IMG/VR virus record: IMGVR_UViG_3300044987_002198
Location: 1-51,794 of that record
Strand: one strand, 5' to 3'
Length of the DNA stretch: 51,794 nt
Source: a virus
The translations under genes and the position numbers were made by a program. Under the pieces are notes generated by a model that saw nothing but the letters and a program-made list of their open reading frames with translations, made no database searches and was not told the DNA's origin. Below, piece by piece: positions 1-7,260 of the stretch. How positions within the stretch are numbered: the first letter of the stretch is position 1; each line of letters starts with the position of its first letter.

Positions 1-123
1 CCGGCGGGGGGCCCGTTAAAATATAAAAGAAAAACGCGTGAGCTTTTCTTGCTTGCAAAGCCAGTTTGTTCCGTCGACCTTTAAGCAAACTACCGGCGAA
101 ATGTTGCCAGTCAATTCTTTTGC
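1..123. repeat. Left copy of the assembly overlap (circular genome)
   Basis: Bases 25-123 are identical to 51696-51794, and 16-24 match 51687-51695 except for one base (T at 24, A at 51695). Before position 16 the two copies differ in a G-rich run. This shows that the contig is a closed circle or a terminally redundant linear genome with a unit of about 51,671 bases. The short overlap is more like an assembly artefact than a genuine direct terminal repeat, but read depth would be needed to tell. Confidence 0.9.
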
Positions 124-192
124 CAGCTTTACGGCTTGCGTGTAGTTTACTGGTTCGCTGTCTATCATTCCCGACTTGATTGATGCTTTCAT
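16..192 (-). CDS. Small hypothetical early protein (58 aa)
   Basis: This leftward ORF encodes 58 residues of unrecognised function. The reading frame is open back to 273, but the start was placed at the ATG at 192 (MKASIKSG) because a GGAGG ribosome site lies about 8 bases upstream, whereas the upstream ATG has none. There is no signal peptide or membrane segment; the middle contains a short helix-forming stretch (AVKLAKELTG). The gene crosses the point where the circle was opened, so its 3' part recurs at 51687-51794. It is the first gene after the terminator at 309-334 and has its own promoter candidate at 242-270. Its downstream neighbour on the circle is the gene at 51386-51631. Confidence 0.65.
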   Translation of the reverse strand: MKASIKSGMIDSEPVNYTQAVKLAKELTGNISPVVCLKVDGTNWLCKQEKLTRFSFIF

Positions 193-241
193 CTTCCAGC
201 CCTCCGTTTGGTTGTTTGTGTGTCCTTGTTTCATGGTTGTA

Positions 242-270
242 AAGGTACGCCATAACATTTTATCCGTCAA
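242..270 (-). promoter_or_regulatory. Candidate sigma70-like promoter, leftward
   Basis: Reading leftward, TTGACG (270-265) is followed by a 17-base spacer and TACCTT (247-242). It sits just after the terminator of the 342-686 gene and about 50 bases before the start at 192, where a promoter would be needed. The -10 box is weak, so this rests mainly on position and the -35 box. Confidence 0.4.
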
Positions 271-308
271 CATTTTTTTATATTTATTTTCATATATTAT
301 TCAGGCAG

Positions 309-334
309 TAAAAAGCCCGCCGGGAAGGGCGGGC
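309..334 (-). terminator. Intrinsic terminator, leftward
   Basis: A perfect 7-base stem (315-321 with 328-334, GCCCGCC/GGCGGGC) has a 6-base loop and is followed, in the leftward direction, by a run of five T (A at 310-314 on the given strand). It lies 8 bases beyond the stop codon of the 342-686 gene. Confidence 0.85.
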
Positions 335-341
335 GGCAGGA

Positions 342-686
342 TTAAGCAGTAGGGAGCGGGTACAGGGTGAAGAAGCCGTCGCCTGTTTGGAATGTACCGG
401 CTGCGGGATCATAATAGCGGATATGTTTGATGTATATCCGCTCCCCGTTGAAGGTGAAATAAGATGATTGGGTAAAATCTACTACGTCCCATGATTCGCG
501 GTGTTTGGTAGGCTTTGCAACGATCAGGCCGTCAGCTATAAAGTCGCAATCGGTTTCCGTTACAGTGTGATATTTCTGCCGGAGCTGGTGATATATCTCT
601 TCTTCATCTTCAATAGAACGCCCGCGCAAGATGCGCTTGCACTGGAAGGAATGCCCTTTTAGATACGTTTTTTTCGAGGGAAACAT
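342..686 (-). CDS. Hypothetical early protein (114 aa)
   Basis: This is the first gene of the leftward arm and is not recognised. The protein is 114 residues, basic at its N-terminus (MFPSKKTYLKGH), with an acidic patch (EDEEE) near residue 27 and an aromatic C-terminal half (YFTFNGERIYIKHIRYY) that could be a small beta-rich fold. It has no signal peptide or membrane segment. A modest ribosome site (GGCTCC) lies before the ATG at 686. It is transcribed alone: a promoter candidate lies at 713-741 and a clear terminator at 309-334. Its position next to the divergent control region would suit an early host-takeover or regulatory protein, but nothing in the sequence proves this. Confidence 0.7.
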   Translation of the reverse strand: MFPSKKTYLKGHSFQCKRILRGRSIEDEEEIYHQLRQKYHTVTETDCDFIADGLIVAKPTKHRESWDVVDFTQSSYFTFNGERIYIKHIRYYDPAAGTFQTGDGFFTLYPLPTA

Positions 687-712
687 AGGGAGCCTTTCGG
701 TTAGTTGAAAGT

Positions 713-741
713 ATTAAATCTTAAAACGCGGAGTTTGACAA
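713..741 (-). promoter_or_regulatory. Candidate strong leftward promoter
   Basis: Leftward TTGTCA (741-736), a 17-base spacer and TTTAAT (718-713) match five of six positions in each sigma70 box. It lies 27 bases ahead of the start at 686, inside the divergent intergenic region, and is the best sigma70 match noticed in the window. A TTGACA on the opposite strand (735-740) overlaps it but has no convincing -10 box. Confidence 0.6.
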
Positions 742-759
742 GTGCAAAAACGGGGTAAA

Positions 760-789
760 TAAAGTTTATGCCTTTTGCTATAAACTTTA
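760..789. repeat. Perfect 10-bp inverted repeat
   Basis: TAAAGTTTAT and ATAAACTTTA flank a 10-base loop about 20 bases upstream of the -35 box of the leftward promoter at 713-741. It could be an operator for a dimeric protein. On the plus strand a T run follows it (792-797), so it could also be a weak terminator. Confidence 0.55.
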
Positions 790-1122
790 CGGTTTTTAGA
801 TAAATTTTATGGCATGTTTTTCTTGTATTTATTCCTTGTAAAGATTAGCAAGTGTTTAATAACAGAATTTATAAGGGGTTTTTAACAGAATAAAGGCATA
901 AATTATATTTTTGGTGTTCTAACCGGAGGGTCTAAGCTGATTAATTATCATTACTAATAAAAAACCACTTAAGGCTGTCTGGGTTTCGCCGTGCAAAATA
1001 ATTTAAGTGTGTATGGCGGGGTTTTTTAGCCTTAAATTCTGTTTTTGGCGAGTCGCTAAGTTAGGGGCCTTAAAAAAATTAAGATGATGATTTTTAAGAG
1101 GTGTTTTCAGATTTTTCTGTTT

Positions 1123-1209
1123 TTCAGGGTTCAGGGGCTCAGGGGTTCAGGGGCTCAGGGGTTCAGGGGTTCAGGGGTTCAGGGGTTCAGGGGTTCAGGG
1201 GTTCAGGGG
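1123..1209. repeat. Tandem array of an 8-bp unit (TTCAGGGG)
   Basis: Ten perfect-length units of TTCAGGGG or CTCAGGGG run head to tail at 1130-1209, preceded by one 7-base unit. Because 8 is not a multiple of 3, an ORF across it gives an 8-residue repeat (e.g. GVQGFRGS) in every frame, so the open frame here is a by-product of the array and not evidence of a gene. Confidence 0.9.
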
Positions 1210-1280
1210 ATTAATCTCCTCCCCCTCCCCGCCCTCTGCCCTTCCCGGCTCAATGCCTGTCCACGTTCCTTATATGCGAA

Positions 1281-1380
1281 ATACCGCAACAGACCGCAAG
1301 GAACCGCAACAGACCGCAAGGAACCGCAACAGACCGCAAGGAACCGTAACAGACCGCAAGGAACCGTAACAGACCGCAAG
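1281..1380. repeat. Five tandem copies of a 20-bp unit
   Basis: Five contiguous 20-base copies (GAACCGCAACAGACCGCAAG and variants) fill 1281-1380 exactly. Copies 2 and 3 are identical, copies 4 and 5 share a C-to-T change, and copy 1 differs in its first three bases. There are no spacers, so it is not a CRISPR array. The unit has an internal sub-repeat (ACCGCAA). It could be an iteron-like binding array or a slippage-prone satellite. Confidence 0.9.
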
Positions 1381-1534
1381 GGCCGCGAAGCCGCCCACAA
1401 TGCAACGGATGATCCTGCAAGCGGGCAACGGGGCAAGGGATTACCTATCCGCCGCCATCCCTACCCTTATAGGATAGGGGGTCAGCGGCGCAAGTGTGCA
1501 TGTACCTTGTAAGGGATCTGCCTACCTGCCACGG

Positions 1535-1604
1535 CACGCGGCACCCGGCACGCGGCACCCGGCACCCGGCACGCGGCACGCGGCACCCGGCACGCGGCAC
1601 CCGG
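1535..1604. repeat. Ten tandem copies of a 7-bp unit (CACSCGG)
   Basis: CACGCGG and CACCCGG alternate irregularly for ten contiguous units. This is the third unrelated tandem array within 500 bases. The ORF across it reads as repeated TRHPARG and is not credible as protein. Confidence 0.9.
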
Positions 1605-1873
1605 CACGCCGGACGAGGCCGGAGGGTCGCCCCAAGGGGTACATCAATGGATAGCGGAGTGGGTGGCGGATTGTTCCTCCCCCTCCCCCCAGAAAATTTT
1701 AAACTCTACCTCTTACAAAGATTACGTTCTCAAAATACCCACTCTTTTTCATATTCCATTAAAGCAAACCAACACACCCAATGCCCCCCTCTTATTTCAA
1801 ACTCCAAAGGATTCTGGGAAAATTTAAACGTTGAAACTTGACGGCTCAATTCTCAAAAGAGTATCCCTTACAT
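1605..1873. other. Leader region before the terminase genes; no gene seen
   Basis: No convincing ORF is seen. The stretch includes a polypyrimidine run (near 1675-1690). At 1838-1867 there is a weak promoter candidate, TTGACG, 18 bases, TATCCC, with the same spacing as the better candidate at 26131-26160. If used, it would start transcription almost at the ATG at 1874. Confidence 0.4.
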
Positions 1874-2317
1874 ATGAAATTTAACGATGTACTCAACGAG
1901 CAGGGTATTTGGGCGATTATAAAAAGCGAATTAGAACTCGATGGCAAGATAGCCATGGAACTGACTCGCCGGATAACTAAACAATTACGGCTGTCTTGTG
2001 AGACTGCCTTGAAGATGGATCGCATCGAACTGCGCGAGGAACTCGAAGCCGAGGTCAAGAAAAAGTACGAGGCACGAGAAGCTGTCCTGAAAAAGCGCGA
2101 AGAGGCTGGAGGTGGTCTTACCCGAGAGGAACTCATCCGCTGTCTGGCCGACGCGGTAAACTCCACCGACAAAGATGGCAACCATGTAACCAACGTACAG
2201 GCGGCAAAACTGCTGACGGAGCTGGAAGGCTTCTCGGCAGCGACTCAGGACATCACGGTCAACATCATCAACTACGCCGACGCGCCGGACTTTTATAAAA
2301 CGGTACTGCCGGAATGA
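1874..2317 (+). CDS. Terminase small subunit (putative)
   Basis: The 147-residue protein lies directly before the large terminase and overlaps its start by ATGA, which with its size and acidic/helical character points to the DNA-recognition subunit of the packaging motor. The N-terminal part (residues 1-35) is a compact helical region; residues about 50-80 are a charged coiled-coil-like helix (ELREELEAEVKKKYEAREAV), as expected for the oligomerisation helix of small terminases. The C-terminal YADAPDF segment may contact the large subunit. The frame is open to a TTG at 1838, but the ATG at 1874 was chosen (AAAAGAG lies about 13 bases upstream). The assignment rests mostly on position. Confidence 0.65.
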   Translation: MKFNDVLNEQGIWAIIKSELELDGKIAMELTRRITKQLRLSCETALKMDRIELREELEAEVKKKYEAREAVLKKREEAGGGLTREELIRCLADAVNSTDKDGNHVTNVQAAKLLTELEGFSAATQDITVNIINYADAPDFYKTVLPE

Positions 2318-3876
2318 ATATCACTTACCCCATCCTCCCGCCCCGTCCCTATCAAATCCCGATACACAGGGCTTTGGACAGGGGCATCCGCAGGATTACC
2401 TATTCGTGGCCGCGGCGACACGGTAAAGACGTGACGATGCTCGACATCTTCATCAAGGAAGCGCAGAAGAGGGCGGGGAACTACTGGTACCTATTCCCGA
2501 CACGGGCGTGGGCAGAGCGGGCAATATGGGACAACACACAGTCGATCACGGTCAACGGCGTGGAGAAAACTGGCAAGCTCATTGACATCTGCCTCGGGGG
2601 ATTACCGGCAGAGAAAAGCGAAAAGAACCTGTCCGTGCGATTCCCGAACGGGAGCCTGATACGGTTTTCCGGTACGGACGATTTATCCTTCGTCGGGCAG
2701 GGCGGGTACGGGTATGGCATCAGCGAGGACTCCATCCACCGGCCAGACGTGACCAGTTACATCTCCCCAATACTAGAAGAAGCCAACGCGTGGCTCATTC
2801 GCCAAGGAACCCTGCGCGGGAAGCAGAACCACCTGTACAAAGCGATTTGCTCGGGATTTAAAAGCGAGGCGGTCTTTACGCAGTGGCTTACCCCGGAAAT
2901 CACGAAGGCGTACTGCTGGGTAGGAGGCAAGGTCAGCGTAAACCCCGAGCTGCTCGGCAAGATCAACCCGCAGACCGGACGGGTTTACCTCAACGTGCAG
3001 GATCTTGTGGATATCGGGGAAATTTCCTATTCGCTGGCGTATCGAGAATACCTGAACCGGGCGACCAACAACACCGACGAGGGGTACTACTCCAACGAAT
3101 ACGAAATCGCCAAGAACGAAGGGCGCATCGGTAGAGGGGCGCACGACCCTGCGCTGCCGGTCTACACGTTCTGGGACTTGGGGAAGGGCACAGCGGCGAA
3201 TTGCACCGACGCAATGGCAATGTGGCTCGTGCAGTTTCCACTCAATGACCTGCCGAACCCGAAGAAGATACGGCTCATCGGCTTCGAAGAAACACGCGGC
3301 GGGGTTTGGGAAGATCACGCCACCCTACTGCGGAGCAAAGGCTACGAGTACGGCGGGCACTTCATGCCGTGGGACATCAACAAGGGCGCGGCGGGGGTCA
3401 GCGGCAGTAATTTGCAGTGGGCGAAAGAGGCGGGTATCGAGTTTACTCCTGTCCAGCGGCGGGGGCAGGGCATCATGTCGGCTATCGAGCTTTGCCGCAG
3501 GGCGTGGGCGAAGGTGGAGTTCTGCCCCGGCACGGCGACCGACGGCGCGGAGCGGCTCAGTGAGTACCACGAGAAAAAAGACCGCGAGGGTGTTTTTATG
3601 GGGGTACCCGACCACGATAACAATTCTAATTGCGCAGACGGTTTTAGAACTTTAGTGGAAGCACTTGACAAAAAAATTGTGAGGTATAATCCTCCCAATG
3701 ATGCAACGCAAGGCGATAAAGAACCGGTCGTGCTTTCGATGAGCAGGGCGGGCGGATACACGCCAGTGGAGACGAAGCCAATGCTGTGTGCAAAAGGCGA
3801 GGGAGTAACTCAGAAAACTTTGGCCGACATCCGGCGCATCAGGGAGCAGAAAAAACAATCAGCATGGAGGAGATAG
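2314..3876 (+). CDS. terL: Terminase large subunit
   Basis: This 520-residue protein is the ATP-driven DNA packaging motor and headful or site nuclease. A Walker A-like motif WPRRHGKD lies at residues 32-39, the variant RRHGK being typical of short-tailed-phage terminases. The ATPase domain continues through GISEDS (about 135), the likely Walker B acidic pair. The C-terminal RNase H-like nuclease domain is marked by FWDLGKG (about 286-292), DAMAMW and a late acidic site in PDHDNNSNCADGF (about 430-445). Length is normal for the family. Its start overlaps the small subunit stop, so the two are translationally coupled. Confidence 0.92.
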   Translation: MNITYPILPPRPYQIPIHRALDRGIRRITYSWPRRHGKDVTMLDIFIKEAQKRAGNYWYLFPTRAWAERAIWDNTQSITVNGVEKTGKLIDICLGGLPAEKSEKNLSVRFPNGSLIRFSGTDDLSFVGQGGYGYGISEDSIHRPDVTSYISPILEEANAWLIRQGTLRGKQNHLYKAICSGFKSEAVFTQWLTPEITKAYCWVGGKVSVNPELLGKINPQTGRVYLNVQDLVDIGEISYSLAYREYLNRATNNTDEGYYSNEYEIAKNEGRIGRGAHDPALPVYTFWDLGKGTAANCTDAMAMWLVQFPLNDLPNPKKIRLIGFEETRGGVWEDHATLLRSKGYEYGGHFMPWDINKGAAGVSGSNLQWAKEAGIEFTPVQRRGQGIMSAIELCRRAWAKVEFCPGTATDGAERLSEYHEKKDREGVFMGVPDHDNNSNCADGFRTLVEALDKKIVRYNPPNDATQGDKEPVVLSMSRAGGYTPVETKPMLCAKGEGVTQKTLADIRRIREQKKQSAWRR

Positions 3877-3878
3877 TT

Positions 3879-4253
3879 ATGATCTCAGATATTTGTAAAT
3901 GTGGATCATGTTTTGTAGTAGATTGCGGATATCCCTTAGGAGATAACGACGAACACAAAGCCCACGAACGATGGCTAGAGGCGCATAAAAAATGCAGGGA
4001 ACCAGATGGAAAGGAAAACAACCATGAGCAGACCAGACACACCGATCTTAAACCGCCTCGCACAGGTCAACGACGGACGATCCGCTGTAACCGGCGAGGC
4101 TTCCGGTCGAGGATACCTCGGCAGTCTGCGGGCAGAGCACCCTGTAGTGTTCCGCAAGCCGACTCACCAGACCCTTCCCCGCCAGCCGGAGAAAGACACG
4201 AAGGAGTGCTACGCCTTCAAGACCGGCGCGGCGAGTCACCGGCTGATTCTTAA
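3879..4253 (+). CDS. Small cysteine-rich protein with overlapping 3' half (124 aa ORF)
   Basis: A strong GGAGGAG site (3866-3872) precedes the ATG at 3879, immediately after the terminase. The first 50 or so residues look genuine and probably bind zinc: C6, C8, C11 and C16, followed by histidines (EHKAHERWLEAHKKC). From about 4024 the frame overlaps the next gene and turns into Arg/Pro-rich sequence typical of an out-of-frame reading, although no stop occurs until 4253. Either the two genes truly overlap by 230 bases or one base is wrong near 4000-4020, where A-rich runs occur. Function unknown. Confidence 0.55.
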   Translation: MISDICKCGSCFVVDCGYPLGDNDEHKAHERWLEAHKKCREPDGKENNHEQTRHTDLKPPRTGQRRTIRCNRRGFRSRIPRQSAGRAPCSVPQADSPDPSPPAGERHEGVLRLQDRRGESPADS

Positions 4254-4275
4254 AAGTGAAGTTGACGGAAAATAA
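4024..4275 (+). CDS. Hypothetical protein upstream of portal (83 aa)
   Basis: The ATG at 4024 (MSRPDTPILNRLAQ) has an AAGGA ribosome site 8 bases upstream. The 83-residue product is basic and has no membrane segment or known motif. It overlaps the preceding cysteine-rich ORF in another frame. The amino-acid pattern here is more protein-like than that of the competing frame. Between the terminase and portal, small head-associated or packaging accessory proteins are common; no specific role can be given. Two TTGACA boxes follow it (4278-4283 and 4295-4300), without clear -10 boxes. Confidence 0.6.
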   Translation: MSRPDTPILNRLAQVNDGRSAVTGEASGRGYLGSLRAEHPVVFRKPTHQTLPRQPEKDTKECYAFKTGAASHRLILKSEVDGK

Positions 4276-4329
4276 GTTTGACACTTTCTCGTTTTTGACA
4301 CACGTTTCCAGAAAACGGAGAACCTCTTC

Positions 4330-6183
4330 ATGGCGGAGAATAAAATAAGCGCGGCGGACAAGGAACTGTCGGAGAGCATCCGCATTCAGTTCGACGAGAG
4401 CTACTCCGCCGCTCTTCCCCATTTAAAACGCCTCGAGAAAATGCAGGCCGCTTACGAGTGTCAGACCCCCGAGACGTGGGAAACCTTCTCTCAAATCTTC
4501 CTCCCCCATTTCCGTACCGCAGTCGAACAGGCATTGCCGGATGCGTTCAATTACCTTCTCCCGAAAAGCGGAATGCTGGAGATCGTACCGAACGGGCCGA
4601 TGACCTTCGCTCAGACCTCAGCGGTACGGGATTATTACGAACAGTTGGTCATGCGGAAGATCGGGCTGAAGAAGCACGGCCTGCTGACGCTCAAGGACTG
4701 CATGAAGCTGAACATCGGCTACGGCGAAGTGACGACGCAGATCATCACTCCGATGGACGCTACAGCAAACACCATTTTCGGAGGAGGCGAGGCCCGCAAC
4801 ATCCGGCGCATGGACATGGGGACACCCCGCGAAGTCATTCAGTACAAGTACGTCGATTGGCGCACGGTCATCCCGACACCTGACGGAGGGACTCCCGATG
4901 ACGTGAGCGGTATTTTCCGGCTGAAAGGAATACGCGAGGACGTGTTCCTCGACATGTACCGCGCCGACGCACTGCTCGACGAGCCGATGCTCAAAGGCGA
5001 TCCCAACGCGATTATACAGTCGGTTCGGGACGGTCGGACATCCCTTTCTCATTTCCCGCTGGAGTGGGTCATGGGTCAATTTGGAACGACGGATAACGTC
5101 ATCAAGTCGATGCGGAAACTCAACGACATCAACCGGCGCATGAGACTGTCTGCCCGATCTCCGGTTAAGATTCCGGTACTGATGTGTGAATTTAACAGGG
5201 AGCATGTGTGGCTTGTTCCAGACGGAACAGTCATCTATCACATCAAGGACAAAATCCAGACGTTCAGAAAATCCATCGTAAAGGCCACAGCCTGCCCGGA
5301 CGGTGAAAGCTGGTTCCCTGTTGGCGATGCGGGTTCTTCGCTCGATGCGACTGAGGGTTCCAATATTCTTCAGAACGCGATTGTTGATTTGCTCTCGTAC
5401 AAACTTCACCCGGCCACTGTAGTGAATCGATCCTTGATTACGGACAAAAACGCGGTTATCGAGCCCTACGCTCAGTTGGATGCCTACGGAAAAGCCGGAG
5501 ATGCGGCGGCGGTTATACAAGGCCCGCAGATCGACCAGAGCATGTTCAATATCGGCGCACAGTTCGAACAGCAGATTGCGCTGGCGAACGGACAACCCAT
5601 GAATTTGCAAGGCTCCGGTACCGCAGGCGTGATGCGCGGCGGCGGCGGTGCGTTCGAGTCTTTCCTCCAGACCACACAGGCGCGCTCGAAGCTGGCCGGT
5701 GCAGTAATTCAAACGGGTTGGTTGGAAGAAGTTGTAAACAACGTCATCATCCTCTCCCAGATCATTGGGCAGGACGACAAATATATTTACAAAGACGGAT
5801 TGAGCGGGAAGTACGTTGAAAAAACCATAACGGCTCAGGACATCATGCACAGTTTCCAAGCGGTTGTGGACTTGGATGATAAGTTTCACTCATCGCCGTC
5901 CGAACGGGCAATGGACATTTCGCTTTACATGCAGGTCTACAAAGACAATCCCAAGGTTGACCAAGACGCAGCGCTCGAAGAAGTGACCGGCAACCGTGAA
6001 AAGTGGAAGAAACTCAAAGCCACGCCTGAACTCGAAGCGGCGCAACTTAAAGCTCTTCAGGAACGGATGGCGGCGGCGGAAGCCGCTAAAGCACAGGCCG
6101 CGCAGGGGGCGCAGGGCGGCGGGCAGAACCCCGGTATGCAACAGATGCAGGGCGCGGGTAGTCAGAGGGCGGTGTCAGTATGA
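4330..6183 (+). CDS. Portal (head-to-tail connector) protein
   Basis: The 617-residue product follows the terminase and precedes the scaffold and capsid genes, the place of the portal in podovirus-like genomes. The sequence agrees with connector-type portals: a helical N-terminal half, the segment YVDWRTVIPTPDG (about residues 175-187), a glycine-rich turn (MRGGGGAFESF) about two thirds in, and a long helical C-terminus that ends in a low-complexity Ala/Gln/Gly tail (AQGAQGGGQNPGMQQMQGAG). Twelve copies should form the ring through which DNA enters. GGAG lies 9 bases before the ATG. The stop overlaps the next start. Confidence 0.85.
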   Translation: MAENKISAADKELSESIRIQFDESYSAALPHLKRLEKMQAAYECQTPETWETFSQIFLPHFRTAVEQALPDAFNYLLPKSGMLEIVPNGPMTFAQTSAVRDYYEQLVMRKIGLKKHGLLTLKDCMKLNIGYGEVTTQIITPMDATANTIFGGGEARNIRRMDMGTPREVIQYKYVDWRTVIPTPDGGTPDDVSGIFRLKGIREDVFLDMYRADALLDEPMLKGDPNAIIQSVRDGRTSLSHFPLEWVMGQFGTTDNVIKSMRKLNDINRRMRLSARSPVKIPVLMCEFNREHVWLVPDGTVIYHIKDKIQTFRKSIVKATACPDGESWFPVGDAGSSLDATEGSNILQNAIVDLLSYKLHPATVVNRSLITDKNAVIEPYAQLDAYGKAGDAAAVIQGPQIDQSMFNIGAQFEQQIALANGQPMNLQGSGTAGVMRGGGGAFESFLQTTQARSKLAGAVIQTGWLEEVVNNVIILSQIIGQDDKYIYKDGLSGKYVEKTITAQDIMHSFQAVVDLDDKFHSSPSERAMDISLYMQVYKDNPKVDQDAALEEVTGNREKWKKLKATPELEAAQLKALQERMAAAEAAKAQAAQGAQGGGQNPGMQQMQGAGSQRAVSV

Positions 6184-6551
6184 GCGACTTCTCCAAAGAT
6201 CAAGCCCAGTTAGAAGCACTCGCCAAGAAGCGCAGATACTTCAAATCTGCCGCTGACTTTCTCGCGTCAAACGCGACCAGAGAATTTGCAGAGGGACTGA
6301 TCGCCCGCATTACGGCGACACGGGACGGGCAAATCGCAACCTATGATTCCGCGAATCCCGAAGACTCTTTAACAATCGCCCGCTGTCAGGCGAAACGATC
6401 CGTCTGTAACGAAATCTTAGCGGACTTCAATCCAGACCTGTGCAGAAATGCCATCGAATCGCTTGACAACGAAATTAAAAAAATCCACAACACAATAGAA
6501 GCGAAGAAACAAAAAGCCGATCAGGTTGTCGGCGGCTTCAATTCTTTGTGA
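6180..6551 (+). CDS. Hypothetical head-region protein (123 aa)
   Basis: It starts inside the portal stop codon (ATGA), so its translation is probably coupled to the portal. The product is helical and charged, with a coiled-coil-like C-terminal half (NAIESLDNEIKKIHNTIEAKKQKA) and no membrane segment. Similar small helical proteins between portal and scaffold are often head-completion or portal-associated proteins. This is by position only. Confidence 0.75.
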   Translation: MSDFSKDQAQLEALAKKRRYFKSAADFLASNATREFAEGLIARITATRDGQIATYDSANPEDSLTIARCQAKRSVCNEILADFNPDLCRNAIESLDNEIKKIHNTIEAKKQKADQVVGGFNSL

Positions 6552-6570
6552 GAAACCGAGGAATAAAACC

Positions 6571-7248
6571 ATGACACTCGAAGAAAGACTGACCGCCGCC
6601 GGAGTAAAAACGCTCGAAGAACTCGAAGCGAAGATCAAGGCTGATGCCGCCGCTGAAGTACGCGCCGTTGCAACCGCCGAGGAAGCCAAACTGCGTAAGC
6701 AGATTACTGACTTGGAAACCATCAAAGCCTCGCAAGGCGGCGAGATCGGGGAGCTTCGTAAAAACAAAGAAGCCCTCGCAGAAGCCCAGCGCAAGCTGGA
6801 AGAATTTGAATCGAAGAAGACGAAAGATGCGGCAACCCCTCCCCCGGTCGTTAAGACCGAGGCAGAGTGGAAGCAGGAAAATGAAAAGAAGCTACTGGCT
6901 ATGTCCGACGAGGATTTGGCGAAATTGAATAAGACCATCGTAGAAAACGATGCTCTCAAAGCGATTTCGGCTACCGAGGAAGGCAAGGCAGGGTTGATTG
7001 ACCGGATTCTTGGTTCCAGCAAAGAGGCAGCGTCTCAGGAAATATTTCGTCGCCCGACACATGAGAAGAAACTGACGGTATCGGAGCAGATTGACTTGGC
7101 TTTAAATAAAAAGCAGTCAGGCACTCCGGCCAACCGCCGACCTCTTGGGATACCGGCTTCGAAACCGAACCCGAACCCAAACCAATCTGGTGAACCAGTC
7201 TCCGGTGCGTCTTTCGCGCAACGGATGGCAGGCATACAGACCCAATAA
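6571..7248 (+). CDS. Putative capsid scaffolding protein
   Basis: The 225-residue product lies 12 bases before the capsid gene. It begins MTLEERL after a GAGGAA site; the in-frame start at 6526 is less likely. Residues about 10-100 form a long charged coiled coil (EELEAKIKADAAAEV, RKQITDLETIKASQGGEIGELRKNKEALAEAQRKLEE are its heptad-rich parts), a Pro-rich linker follows (TPPPVVK), and the C-terminus is disordered and Asn/Pro-rich (KPNPNPNQSGEPV). Coiled-coil body, disordered tail and position before the capsid gene are the usual marks of a scaffold, which directs procapsid assembly and is then lost. Confidence 0.7.
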   Translation: MTLEERLTAAGVKTLEELEAKIKADAAAEVRAVATAEEAKLRKQITDLETIKASQGGEIGELRKNKEALAEAQRKLEEFESKKTKDAATPPPVVKTEAEWKQENEKKLLAMSDEDLAKLNKTIVENDALKAISATEEGKAGLIDRILGSSKEAASQEIFRRPTHEKKLTVSEQIDLALNKKQSGTPANRRPLGIPASKPNPNPNQSGEPVSGASFAQRMAGIQTQ

Positions 7249-7260
7249 GGAGAAAATCTC

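Larger units (their letters stand above)
687..1122. other. AT-rich divergent intergenic region; origin/operator candidate
   Basis: No protein-like ORF is seen here. The stretch is AT-rich and full of inverted repeats: TAAAGTTTAT/ATAAACTTTA (760-769, 780-789), TTTATGCCTTT (765-775) with its complement at 892-902, AATTTAT/ATAAATT (866-872, 898-904) and CACTTAA/TTAAGTG (966-972, 1003-1009). The sequence AAAAACCACTT near 961-971 recurs in the promoter motif at 47691 on the other strand. The region separates the two divergent gene arms, the usual place for early promoters, operators or an origin. Which of these it is cannot be read from the sequence. Confidence 0.5.

Noticed and set aside
1281-1380. 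Five 20-bp repeats as a CRISPR array
   Set aside because: There are no spacers between the copies and no cas genes; the Cas4-like protein belongs to the replication block.
1084-1841. Open frames across the tandem arrays (1084-1512 and 1494-1841 on the plus strand; 1203-1436 on the minus strand)
   Set aside because: The frames are open only because the repeat units lack stops; products are short repeated peptides without a ribosome site or domain.
4278-4300. Two TTGACA boxes before the portal gene as promoters
   Set aside because: No acceptable -10 box lies 15-19 bases downstream of either.
4618-5889. 423-residue minus-strand ORF
   Set aside because: It lies wholly opposite the portal gene, which has a ribosome site, family features and coupled neighbours.
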